Assembly: GCA_947500585.1 (NCBI GenBank)
Contig: CANMSN010000012.1
Location: 1 to 64,000 of the forward strand
DNA: 64,000 bases
Origin: an uncultured Flavobacteriaceae bacterium
GTDB lineage: Bacteria > Bacteroidota > Bacteroidia > Flavobacteriales > Flavobacteriaceae
Reading direction: 5' to 3'
Shown: piece by piece, positions 43,465 to 52,362 of the stretch
Layout of the letters: each line of letters starts with the position of its first letter
How positions within the stretch are numbered: position 1 is the stretch's first letter
Translations under genes and position numbers: made by a program
The notes under the pieces: model-generated
The model's database searches: none
What the model saw: only the letters and a program-made list of their open reading frames with translations
Told to the model about the DNA's origin: nothing

Positions 43465-45021
43465 ATGGTAAAAGAGATACAACTCCGTATTACGTTAAAA
43501 GAGGAAGAGCAACCTGATATTTTAATTTTAAAATCTGCCATTAAGCTAGATATAAATCGAAAAGATATTACTGGAGTTAAAGTACTTAGGAAATCTATTG
43601 ACGCCAGAAAGCCTAAAATTATTCTCAATTATAAGGTAGCCGTTTATATTAAAGAGCTAGTTCCAGAAAACTCAGCATATCAATTTGAATATAAAGACGT
43701 TTCAAAAGCAAAACCTATTCATATTATTGGGTTTGGTCCAGCAGGCATGTATGCTGCTTTGCGCTGTATAGAACTCGGTTTTAAACCCATTGTTTTAGAG
43801 CGTGGTAAAAACGTTCAAGATCGCCGACGCGATTTAAAAGCCATAAATCAAGACCATATTGTAAACGAAGATTCTAATTATTGTTTTGGTGAGGGTGGTG
43901 CTGGAACATATAGTGATGGAAAATTATACACCCGAAGTTTAAAACGTGGCGATGTACGCCGCATTTTTGAAAACTTAGTATTTCATGGCGCAACTGACCA
44001 AATTTTAGTGGATGCACATCCGCATATAGGCACCAATAAACTCCCAAAAGTGGTTCAAAATATTCGAGAAACTATTTTAAATTATGGTGGTGAAATTCAT
44101 TTTGAAGCCAGAGTAACAGATTTTATTATTAAAAACAATAAAATTCAAGCCATCCAAATTCAAAACGACAAGGAAATTCCGGTTGAAAGAGTAATTTTAG
44201 CCACTGGCCATTCAGCTCGTGATATCTTTTATTTACTTCATGAAAAACAAATTGCTTTAGAAGCCAAATCATTTGCAATGGGTGTTCGGGTAGAGCATCC
44301 GCAACATATTATAGATGCTATTCAATACCACTGCTCTGGAGAGCGACACAAATTACTTCCAGCTGCTTCATACAGTTTAGTAAATCAAGTAAACGATAGA
44401 GGTGTGTATTCTTTTTGCATGTGCCCCGGCGGATTTATAGTTCCAGCAGCTACAGCAAATGGTGAAGTTGTAGTAAATGGTATGTCACCATCAAAACGGA
44501 ATAATTTGTATGCGAATTCGGGTATTGTAGTTGAAATTGATGTGAATAAAGACTTACCAAAATATGACCAATTTGGAGCATTAAAAGGCTTAGAATATCA
44601 AAAGAATTTAGAAAAATTAGCGTTTACATCAGGAGGAAGAAGTCAGGTTGCTCCTGCACAACGACTAACCGATTTTGTAGAAGGAAAAATGTCTTCAAGT
44701 TTGAATGCTACGTCGTATCAACCCGGGCTGAATTCTGCGCCTTTACATTCCCTATTACCAAAATTAATAGGAAGCCGTTTACGAAAAGGATTTCAAGCTT
44801 TCGGACAAAAAATGAAAGGTTATTATACCGAAGAAGCTAATATTGTTGGTGTTGAATCTAGAACCTCATCACCAGTTTGTATTCCCAGAACAGAAACTTT
44901 AGAACATCCTGAAATTTCCAATTTATATCCGTGTGGTGAAGGCGGTGGTTATGCAGGCGGTATAGTTTCCGCAGCTATGGATGGCGAACGATGTGCAGAA
45001 GCTGCAACGAATAACCTATAA
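43465..45021 (+). CDS. FAD-dependent oxidoreductase of unknown substrate (COG2509-like)
   Basis: 518 residues. An N-terminal ~85-residue domain precedes the Rossmann motif IIGFGPAGMYAALRC (about 92-106) and LERGKNVQDRRRD. Conserved stretches EDSNYCFGEGGAGTYSDGKLYTR, VILATGHSARDIF, MCPGGFIVPAAT and the C-terminal YPCGEGGGYAGGIVSAAMDG bind FAD and close the fold. The family is widespread but uncharacterised. It has no signal peptide and stands alone, 45 bp before fabD, which has its own promoter. Confidence 0.85.
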   Translation: MVKEIQLRITLKEEEQPDILILKSAIKLDINRKDITGVKVLRKSIDARKPKIILNYKVAVYIKELVPENSAYQFEYKDVSKAKPIHIIGFGPAGMYAALRCIELGFKPIVLERGKNVQDRRRDLKAINQDHIVNEDSNYCFGEGGAGTYSDGKLYTRSLKRGDVRRIFENLVFHGATDQILVDAHPHIGTNKLPKVVQNIRETILNYGGEIHFEARVTDFIIKNNKIQAIQIQNDKEIPVERVILATGHSARDIFYLLHEKQIALEAKSFAMGVRVEHPQHIIDAIQYHCSGERHKLLPAASYSLVNQVNDRGVYSFCMCPGGFIVPAATANGEVVVNGMSPSKRNNLYANSGIVVEIDVNKDLPKYDQFGALKGLEYQKNLEKLAFTSGGRSQVAPAQRLTDFVEGKMSSSLNATSYQPGLNSAPLHSLLPKLIGSRLRKGFQAFGQKMKGYYTEEANIVGVESRTSSPVCIPRTETLEHPEISNLYPCGEGGGYAGGIVSAAMDGERCAEAATNNL

Positions 45022-45036
45022 TTATATTTTTATGTC

Positions 45037-45044
45037 TATTTTTG
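45037..45044 (+). promoter_or_regulatory. Putative -7 box for fabD-lspA
   Basis: TATTTTTG followed by C, a full TAnnTTTG(C) match, 22 bp before the fabD ATG. No TTG was found at the -33 position. Confidence 0.45.
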
Positions 45045-45066
45045 CTGCACTAAAAAACTAATCCAT

Positions 45067-45960
45067 ATGAACGCATATATATTTCCTGGTCAAGGTGCAC
45101 AATTCTCTGGAATGGGCTTAGACCTTTACGAAAACTCCCCTTTAGCTCAAGATTTGTTTGAACAAGCCAATGACATTCTCGGTTTCAACATTACCGACAC
45201 CATGTTTGAAGGTTCCGCTGATGATTTAAAAGAAACTAAAGTTACGCAACCTGCTATATTTTTACACTCGGTTATTTTAGCTAAAACTTTAGGTGAAAGC
45301 TTTAAACCAGATATGGTTGCTGGACATTCACTCGGAGAATTTTCTGCATTAGTAGCTAACGGCACTTTAAACTTTGAAGATGGTTTAAAATTAGTTTCGC
45401 AACGTGCTATCGCTATGCAAAAAGCTTGTGAATTACAGCCAAGTACCATGGCTGCTGTTTTAGGTTTAGATGATGATATTGTTGAAAAAATATGTGCAAC
45501 CACCGAAGGTATTGTTGTTGCTGCTAATTACAACTGTCCTGGACAATTAGTAATATCAGGTGAAGTTGAAGCCATTAACAAAGCTTGTGAAACTTTAAAA
45601 GAAGAAGGTGCACGTCGAGCTTTAGTTTTACCGGTTGGAGGTGCATTTCACTCACCATTAATGGAACCTGCTAGAGAAGAATTAGCTGCTGCCATTGAAA
45701 ACACAAATTTTAGTAAGCCTAACTGTCCCATTTATCAAAATGTAACAGCTAATGCTGTAATTGATGAATCTGCAATTAAAGCAAATCTTATTTCTCAATT
45801 AACTGCTCCAGTGCGTTGGACACAATCTGTACAGCAAATGATTACAGATGGCGCTACCTTATTTACCGAGGTTGGTCCAGGAAAAGTATTACAAGGTTTA
45901 GTAAAGAAAATTAACAGAGACGCTGAAACTGCTTCTGCAACTTTAGATAGTAATAGCTAA
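45067..45960 (+). CDS. fabD: Malonyl-CoA:ACP transacylase
   Basis: 297 residues beginning YIFPGQGAQFSGMG. The nucleophile Ser88 is in GHSLGEFSAL, Arg in SQRAIAMQKAC, His in GGAFHSPLM and the late motif EVGPGKVLQGLV; all are standard. It loads malonyl groups on acyl carrier protein for fatty-acid synthesis. lspA begins on the next base after the stop, so the two are translationally coupled although functionally separate (lipid synthesis and lipoprotein maturation). Confidence 0.95.
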   Translation: MNAYIFPGQGAQFSGMGLDLYENSPLAQDLFEQANDILGFNITDTMFEGSADDLKETKVTQPAIFLHSVILAKTLGESFKPDMVAGHSLGEFSALVANGTLNFEDGLKLVSQRAIAMQKACELQPSTMAAVLGLDDDIVEKICATTEGIVVAANYNCPGQLVISGEVEAINKACETLKEEGARRALVLPVGGAFHSPLMEPAREELAAAIENTNFSKPNCPIYQNVTANAVIDESAIKANLISQLTAPVRWTQSVQQMITDGATLFTEVGPGKVLQGLVKKINRDAETASATLDSNS

Positions 45961-46473
45961 ATGAAATTATCCAAACGCTTAGTTTACATTATACTGGTCA
46001 TTGTAATTACAATTACGGTAGATCAAGTTTCTAAAGTATTAGTAAGAACTAATATAGAGCCTAGAACAGGTACTAGTATAGGTGAACAAATATCATTAAT
46101 TGGAGATAACTTCATTATGATGAATGTTGAAAATGAAGGTGCCTTTCTGGGCATGGGAAGTGATTTAAATCCTACTTTAAGAATTATCTTTTTACTTATA
46201 TTACCAATACTCGTATTAGGCTTTGTTTTACGATATATTTTAAAAGATAAAACTTTAGATAATTGGTCACTTTTTGCTTTTGCAAGTATTATTGGTGGTG
46301 GTATTGCTAATGTTTTTGATAGAATAGTATATGGCTCCGTAACCGATTTTTTCTATATAAAACTCACCGATCTATTAAGAACGGGTATTTTTAATGTGGC
46401 AGATTTATCTGTTACTACGGGGATGATAATTTTAGTATTTATAAGTTTTAGGAAGAAAAAGAATATTGAATAA
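45961..46473 (+). CDS. lspA: Lipoprotein signal peptidase (signal peptidase II)
   Basis: 170 residues with four transmembrane helices. The catalytic aspartates are Asp120 (GGGIANVFDRIVYG) and Asp148 (IFNVADLSVTTG), with the conserved DQVSK motif near residue 21 and NVENEGAFLG in the second helix region. It cleaves prolipoproteins at the lipobox in the inner membrane, including the many lipoproteins encoded in this window. Followed at once by a strong terminator. Confidence 0.95.
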   Translation: MKLSKRLVYIILVIVITITVDQVSKVLVRTNIEPRTGTSIGEQISLIGDNFIMMNVENEGAFLGMGSDLNPTLRIIFLLILPILVLGFVLRYILKDKTLDNWSLFAFASIIGGGIANVFDRIVYGSVTDFFYIKLTDLLRTGIFNVADLSVTTGMIILVFISFRKKKNIE

Positions 46474-46501
46474 AAAAATCGTCTCGATTGAGACGATTTT
46501 T
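46474..46501. terminator. Bidirectional terminator between lspA and the second SusCD operon
   Basis: Perfect 12-bp stem AAAAATCGTCTC (46474-46485) and GAGACGATTTTT (46490-46501), loop GATT. It sits just after the lspA stop and 24 bp from the end of the convergent lipoprotein gene. Confidence 0.85.
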
Positions 46502-46525
46502 AAATAATCCATTTACTTAAATATT

Positions 46526-47278
46526 CTAATTTGTATCGAAAGGTATAGTTATAGAGATTTCTCCAGTACCACCATTAGTACCGCCTAAATCACCGTTACC
46601 GGTAGCTTTTACTTCACCACCTATTGTTAAAGTATAAGCTGGATCTGTGCCCCAACCATCTCCATAAGAATCGAAAAATGTTATAGTATAACTTCTACTA
46701 GAACATAAAGTAATATTTATTGAATCTGTTGCTGGTGTTCCATCAGAATAACCTCCACCATCAAGAACTAGACCGCCTTCAGAATCAAGGATTTCCCACG
46801 AAACTTCACTCCCCCACTGATCGAAAGATAAATCAAGAGTACCTTGCACTTCTGCACAGTTTTGAATATACTCAATGGTTGTATTGTTACCACTAGCAAA
46901 AGCGGAATCAACATTATCAAAATTAAGCACAAGTTTATTAATACCAATACCTAAGTTAACATCAGATAGAGTTACAGTAAATGTACCACTATTTGATCCA
47001 GCTGGAATAGAAACTGAAGCAGGAACGACGTAAGAACCTGCGGCTGCATTAGATATTGAGTCTATAACAATTATTGAAAAGCTAGTGTCAGCTTCAACAT
47101 TTTTTGTTGTATACACAGTTACATCAAAATCTTGAACACCTCCAATATCTACTCCTGTAGAATATGTTGAATCACCAAATGTTACATAACTAAGATTAGA
47201 TTCAAATTGATCTTCTTCACAGTTTTGAAATAAAACTAGCGATAATGTGATTATAAATATATTTGTTATTTTTTTCAT
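46526..47278 (-). CDS. YGDGW-motif lipoprotein in the SusE position
   Basis: 250 residues with lipobox FQNC (Cys20) followed by EEDQ. The N-terminal part (about 28-135) looks like a Calx-beta/immunoglobulin-like beta-sandwich (SIPAGSNSGTFTVTLSDVNL). The C-terminal part (about 140-245) holds the ITFFDSYGDGWGT motif, a calcium-binding-type loop recurrent in Bacteroidota surface proteins. It is the third gene after susC and susD (29 bp spacing), the place where SusE/F-type surface glycan-binding proteins occur. It probably binds the same ligand. No close family recognised. Confidence 0.6.
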   Translation of the reverse strand: MKKITNIFIITLSLVLFQNCEEDQFESNLSYVTFGDSTYSTGVDIGGVQDFDVTVYTTKNVEADTSFSIIVIDSISNAAAGSYVVPASVSIPAGSNSGTFTVTLSDVNLGIGINKLVLNFDNVDSAFASGNNTTIEYIQNCAEVQGTLDLSFDQWGSEVSWEILDSEGGLVLDGGGYSDGTPATDSINITLCSSRSYTITFFDSYGDGWGTDPAYTLTIGGEVKATGNGDLGGTNGGTGEISITIPFDTN

Positions 47279-47307
47279 AATTAAAAAGTTTTTTAATGAT
47301 TCAAATG

Positions 47308-48936
47308 CTAATTCTGATCAGCTTCGGTTAAAAACGGGTTAGCATTAATTTCATCTTGAGGGATTTTAAAGATCCAATCATCATTAACAGAGGGTTTGTC
47401 TTGTATAAATCCATCTCCATAGATATTTAAAGACGCACCACTGTTGGTATGATCTATACCTTCATCCCATCTAATTTTATCATGATAACCAAAGCCTTCT
47501 CCCCACAATTCTACACGCCTTTGAAGCTTAATTTGATTCATAAGCGTGGTTTGATTAGTAAAAGCAGTTTTATCAAAAGCAGGATCTCTAGAAACACCTA
47601 AAACTCCGAGAACATCTTGGGCACCGGGTATATCATTCATCATAGCTTTAGCTTCAGCTTCTATTAAATACATTTCAGCAGAACGCATATAAATCACATC
47701 ATCTGGATTATTAGTACCAGGATTACTTTGTTTGAATTTAACATTCATGTATGGGTGCGTATTGTGAGCATCAGTGGCGCCATATTCGGCTATAATAGCA
47801 GCTTTTTCGGCATTGAAAGATGCGGCATCATCATAATTTGGATCTGTTTCAAAACTTCCGCCTTGACCATTATAAGCTGCAGAGTTAGTATTGGGAGCCA
47901 ATGGTAACCAAGCTTTCGTTCTATGATCAGTTTCTGGAATAGAATTATACAATTCTATATTTATAATCTTGTTGTTTCCCCTGCATTCACCCCCATTAAA
48001 CATAAAAGAAATATAGTAAAAATATGACGCAAAGAAATTAGATTCAGTATCGATAATCCTACTAGCCCATATAACTTCAGATAAAGATTCAGAGTTAAAG
48101 CCTGCATGCCATTGTTCCTCATTAAATAAAGGAAATCCTTCTCTAGCAAGTGCAGCATTGGTGGCAGCAGTAGACCAATCACCCTTAGATAGAGCAATAC
48201 GCGCTTTTATACCGTAAGCAGCATTTAACGAGATATTTGATTTATTGTCTGGAGCACTCGCATTTTTTAAAAACTCAATAGCAGCATTAATATCGTTTTC
48301 AATTTGATCATAAACCTGCTCAACAGTTCCTCTAGGAGCACCTTCATTTATAGCTAAACCATTTGTTATAGGTACACCAGGGTCAGTTGAAGGATTACCT
48401 ATAAGATACCCTTTAGAAAATGTAGTTACTAGTCGCCAGTAGGCCCATGCACGATAAGCATGTGCTTGCCCCAATATCCTATTTAGTTGCGGTGTTTCTG
48501 GAAAATCTGAGCTAGCAACATTATTTATTATAGCATTTGCTGTTGCTACAAAGTGATAACGTTGGTACCAAAAATTAAAAACTGTTGTAGAATTAGCATT
48601 GGTATGAAGAAGCCATTGTGCTTCAGCTTTCATCCAATTAAACCCAGGACCAGTATGAATAACTTCTCCAGATATAAAGTCTAGTGAGGGCATAAAATGG
48701 CTTTCGCCATTTCTTGTCTCGGAAGATCCATTCAACTGTGCTGAAAACATTTGTCTGTGCAAACCGTTTAAAACAAGGTCTATATTGTCTAGGCTTGAAA
48801 ACGCTGCAACCTCTGAAATAGAATCTGTAGGTACAGTTTCAAGATAAGTTTCTGAACAGCTGGTTACTATTAAAGACATTGCCAATAACAGTATATAAAT
48901 TTTTCGTGTCATTTTGTTTAACATTTTATTTTTCAT
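47308..48936 (-). CDS. RagB/SusD family nutrient-binding lipoprotein
   Basis: 542 residues; three in-frame Mets (1, 5 and 9) could start it, with the lipobox at IVTSC. Typical SusD blocks: AQLNGSSETRNGESHFMP region, GQAHAYRAWAYWRLV in the helical core and YMRSAEMYLIEAEAKAM, then LQRRVELWGEGFGYHDKIRW near the C-terminus. It forms the extracellular lid on the SusC transporter encoded 11 bp upstream. Ligand unknown; the nearest glycoside hydrolases are 11 kb away on the same strand. Confidence 0.9.
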   Translation of the reverse strand: MKNKMLNKMTRKIYILLLAMSLIVTSCSETYLETVPTDSISEVAAFSSLDNIDLVLNGLHRQMFSAQLNGSSETRNGESHFMPSLDFISGEVIHTGPGFNWMKAEAQWLLHTNANSTTVFNFWYQRYHFVATANAIINNVASSDFPETPQLNRILGQAHAYRAWAYWRLVTTFSKGYLIGNPSTDPGVPITNGLAINEGAPRGTVEQVYDQIENDINAAIEFLKNASAPDNKSNISLNAAYGIKARIALSKGDWSTAATNAALAREGFPLFNEEQWHAGFNSESLSEVIWASRIIDTESNFFASYFYYISFMFNGGECRGNNKIINIELYNSIPETDHRTKAWLPLAPNTNSAAYNGQGGSFETDPNYDDAASFNAEKAAIIAEYGATDAHNTHPYMNVKFKQSNPGTNNPDDVIYMRSAEMYLIEAEAKAMMNDIPGAQDVLGVLGVSRDPAFDKTAFTNQTTLMNQIKLQRRVELWGEGFGYHDKIRWDEGIDHTNSGASLNIYGDGFIQDKPSVNDDWIFKIPQDEINANPFLTEADQN

Positions 48937-48947
48937 TTTTCATTTTT

Positions 48948-51900
48948 TTAAAATCCAACATTAACTCCAATAGATATAATTCTGTTGGGGTTATAATCGT
49001 TTCCTTCAGGCGTACCTGCTAGATTATATTGCGGATCTAAACCAGTACGTTTTGCCCACATAAACAAATTCTCTCCAGAAACGAACAATCGAAAATTATT
49101 TACACCAATTTTTTCAATAACTTCATCACTTAGACTGTAAGCTAAATTTATGTTTCTAATCGCTAAGAAGTCGGAGTCTGTTAACCATCTAGAAGATAAT
49201 CTTGCTGATATATTTTGATCTCCATTTTGTAAACGGGGTACATTAGTTATATCTCCAGGTTGCTTCCATGCATTTAAAGCATCAGGATGTAATGAAGCTC
49301 CATAAATGCCTTCATGCATCATGTCTGCATATCCATAGTCTAATAATTGCCCACCCAATTGGTAGGTTAATAAAACATTTAGATCAAAGTTTTTATAACT
49401 AAAACTGTTACTTATAGAGCCTATTAAGTCTGGAACAGTATTTGAATCGATGTAACCTCGGCCTGCTTCTTGAAAATCATTTGTTGTTTTATGAGTTCCA
49501 TTATCGTTTAATACAGGAATACCTACGTTTCCATCGTCATCCTCTTCATACATGTAATACAACGCATCTCCATTACTTGGATCTACACCTGCAAAATCAT
49601 GAATGTAGAAATCATATCTTGAGCGTCCTTCAGCCCAACGTTTAGAGCCTAAAACAAATGGTTCAGGAAGTGATGTGATTTTATTTTCTAAAGTGGATGC
49701 TTGTAGACCTAAATTCCATGAAAAATTATCAGATTCTACAATTCGTGCATTTAAGCTAAGCTCAAAGCCTTGGTTGTACATATCTCCAATATTAGCAGGT
49801 CCTTGATTTTGTCCAGCACTTGGTCTTAAAGGAACATTATATAAAAGATCGGACGAATTTTTTCTATAAAACTCAAACGCTCCAAATAAGCGGCTATTGA
49901 ACAAACCGAACTCTAAGGCAACATCCCAACTTTCAACACTTTCCCAACGTAAATCTGCATTACCAGTTGATTGCCAAAAAAGACCTGGATCGCCTTGATT
50001 TGGAAGAATCCCATATAAAGCCTGAGAGATATAATAATCACGTGCTAAATCTAAAGCATCAACCGTAATATCTTGCCATAAAAAATCATTTCCTACTTGA
50101 CCGTAAGACCCTCTTATTTTTAGATTATTGATGAATGACACATCATCCATAAATTTCTCTTGATCAATTCTCCAAGAACCTCCGACAGAGTAAAATGTAC
50201 CCCATTTATTATTGGTAAAAATAGATGAGCCATCCCTTCTAACAGATCCACTTAAGTAATACTTATTATTGAAGTTGTAGTTAAGTCTAGCAAAAAAGCC
50301 TTCAAGTTTGTAATCTTCTCTAAAACCAGATCCGTCTAGTATGATCGAAAAGTTATCCAATTGATAAATTCCAGAAGCTGTTTCAGTTTCTTTAAACGTT
50401 CTATGTTCTTCATAAAATCTATTAAAACTTTCATGTCCTAGAGTTAAGTCTACATTATGATCACCAAAAGACTTGGTGTAATTTATTATTTGATTAAAAT
50501 TCTCAACAGTACGTGTAAATCTAGTCTCATCAAATCTACCATTAGGTTCACCATCACCAACAACAGGATTTTCATAACTTTGATTAATACTTGTTTGAAT
50601 ATCTTTACCAAAAGTAAAACTAACTTTTAAACCCTCAATGATTTTAAAATCAGTATTAAATCTGTAGCCATAGTTGTTCCTCTTTGTAAGTTCATTATTT
50701 AAAATTGCCTCTTCTATAGCGTTACGTCCAATATTTGTTGGTCTTGATTGAATACCTAAGGCTGGATTCCCCTCACCTCTATCCCAAAGAACATTACCAG
50801 CTTCGTCCCTTAAAATTGCCCCTGTATTTGGGTCTAATAAAAAAGGCGAATAAATAGACCCCATATCTTTAGCAAAAGCAAAAGGGTTACCAGCAAAAGA
50901 ACCTCTTAACGGAGCACCAGTGGTTTTTTCATCTGCAAAATTAATACTACCTCCAATAGATAGCCAATTGGTTGCATCTAAATTAGCGTTTAAACGACCC
51001 GTAGTTCTTTTGTAATCACTCTCAATAACATACCCTTTTTCATGTAAGTCTGACATTGAGAAAAACACATTATGGTTTTCTCCTCCTCCAGCTACACTTA
51101 CAGAATGATTTTGCCTACTGCCTTGTCTTTCTAAAGCATCCCACCAATCTAAATCTTCTGCTATAAGTGAAGCATTTGGATTAATTTTTCCATCAACTCC
51201 AACAATTTGATCATTTGGAACATTAAAAGGGTTTCTACCTAAAAGACCAAAAATATTTGCTGAGGCAGCAGCTGCAGGGTCAGGATTAGCTTGACCACCG
51301 GGTGAATTCTTATAGGCTTGCCACATCAATTCGTAGTACTCTGAAGGGCTTGCTGCGTCGTATTCATCAATTGCTCTGGTAATTACTCCAAACTGACTTG
51401 TAGCGTTAACTGTAATACCTGAACTTTTTTTACCTGTTTTAGTGGTAATAATAATTACACCATTTGCAGCACGAGAACCATAAAGAGAGGTTGAAGCTGC
51501 ATCTTTAAGAACAGTTAACGATGCAATATCATCTTGATTAATTTGATTAAGCCCTCCTTGGAAATCGATTCCGTCTAATATTATCAGAGGATCAGTATTC
51601 CCGTTTAGGGTTCCTACCCCTCTAATTACTACACTAGGAGATGACCCCGGTTGTCCTGAAGCAGAAAGGAATTGTACTCCAGAAACATTACCTTCTATAG
51701 CAGACAAAGGTGATGTCAATGCACGAAGTTCCAAACTCTCTGATTCCACAACAGCTGCAGAACCAGTAAAACTCTCTTTAGTTGTAGTACCATAAGCCAC
51801 AACAACAACCTCTTCAAGAGCTTGTGTGTCTTCTTGTAACATAGCATCAATTGTGCTTGACGAGCCTACATTAATTTCTTGGCTAGTGTAGCCCACAAAA

Positions 51901-52121
51901 CTAAAGACAAGGGTTTGTCCTTGGCTAGCTTTGATTGAATAATTACCATCAAAATCTGTTGACGTTCCTGTTCTTGAACCTTTAACAAGTACCGTAGCCC
52001 CTGGCAATGGTAACTTATTAGAATCCATAACTTGTCCTGAAATAGTTTTTTCCTGCGCTAGCGATGATGCTATGCAACTAACGAAAAAAACTATCATTAA
52101 ATAGTAGTTTTTTAATTTCAT
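48948..52121 (-). CDS. SusC/RagA family TonB-linked outer-membrane transporter
   Basis: 1057 residues. Signal peptide ends SSLAQ; carboxypeptidase-regulatory-like domain about 22-110 (SGQVMDSNKLPLPGATVLVKG); plug about 115-235 with VLKDAASTSLYGSRAANGVIIITTK; barrel to the terminal SIGVNVGF. It transports oligomers across the outer membrane with TonB energy. First gene of susC-susD-YGDGW. A membrane-anchored AraC regulator gene lies upstream on the same strand, 237 bp away, with direct repeats near its stop that may control this operon. Confidence 0.93.
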   Translation of the reverse strand: MKLKNYYLMIVFFVSCIASSLAQEKTISGQVMDSNKLPLPGATVLVKGSRTGTSTDFDGNYSIKASQGQTLVFSFVGYTSQEINVGSSSTIDAMLQEDTQALEEVVVVAYGTTTKESFTGSAAVVESESLELRALTSPLSAIEGNVSGVQFLSASGQPGSSPSVVIRGVGTLNGNTDPLIILDGIDFQGGLNQINQDDIASLTVLKDAASTSLYGSRAANGVIIITTKTGKKSSGITVNATSQFGVITRAIDEYDAASPSEYYELMWQAYKNSPGGQANPDPAAAASANIFGLLGRNPFNVPNDQIVGVDGKINPNASLIAEDLDWWDALERQGSRQNHSVSVAGGGENHNVFFSMSDLHEKGYVIESDYKRTTGRLNANLDATNWLSIGGSINFADEKTTGAPLRGSFAGNPFAFAKDMGSIYSPFLLDPNTGAILRDEAGNVLWDRGEGNPALGIQSRPTNIGRNAIEEAILNNELTKRNNYGYRFNTDFKIIEGLKVSFTFGKDIQTSINQSYENPVVGDGEPNGRFDETRFTRTVENFNQIINYTKSFGDHNVDLTLGHESFNRFYEEHRTFKETETASGIYQLDNFSIILDGSGFREDYKLEGFFARLNYNFNNKYYLSGSVRRDGSSIFTNNKWGTFYSVGGSWRIDQEKFMDDVSFINNLKIRGSYGQVGNDFLWQDITVDALDLARDYYISQALYGILPNQGDPGLFWQSTGNADLRWESVESWDVALEFGLFNSRLFGAFEFYRKNSSDLLYNVPLRPSAGQNQGPANIGDMYNQGFELSLNARIVESDNFSWNLGLQASTLENKITSLPEPFVLGSKRWAEGRSRYDFYIHDFAGVDPSNGDALYYMYEEDDDGNVGIPVLNDNGTHKTTNDFQEAGRGYIDSNTVPDLIGSISNSFSYKNFDLNVLLTYQLGGQLLDYGYADMMHEGIYGASLHPDALNAWKQPGDITNVPRLQNGDQNISARLSSRWLTDSDFLAIRNINLAYSLSDEVIEKIGVNNFRLFVSGENLFMWAKRTGLDPQYNLAGTPEGNDYNPNRIISIGVNVGF

Positions 52122-52333
52122 AAATAAATTGTTTTGAATTAGTCTATGCAGATTGAAAAAAGGTAGACAGTAAAGTTTTTTTTAAGTGACTAATTCAAAA
52201 AAATTACACTCTACAATGAAATCAAAGTTTAGGAAATTATGATAATATTTTAGTAAAGCTCTCTACTACTCTACCTTTAACAATTGCTGCTACAAAAAAA
52301 TGAATTAACTCTTCTTGTAATGGCAAACCCTAT

Positions 52334-52362
52334 AATAGTTTACCTTGCCGACAATAGTTTAC
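52334..52362 (-). promoter_or_regulatory. Direct repeats upstream of the second susC: candidate AraC-type sites
   Basis: AATAGTTTAC occurs twice exactly, at 52334-52343 and 52353-52362, with a 19-bp period. Direct repeats about two helical turns apart are typical of AraC-family binding. They lie 213-241 bp upstream of the susC ATG; the distal copy overlaps the stop codon of the AraC-like gene. Confidence 0.4.

Noticed and set aside
43305-43517. Short plus-strand ORF (70 codons) across the palindromic element
   Set aside because: Its sequence is the repeat plus the out-of-frame start of the FAD oxidoreductase gene; no family features.
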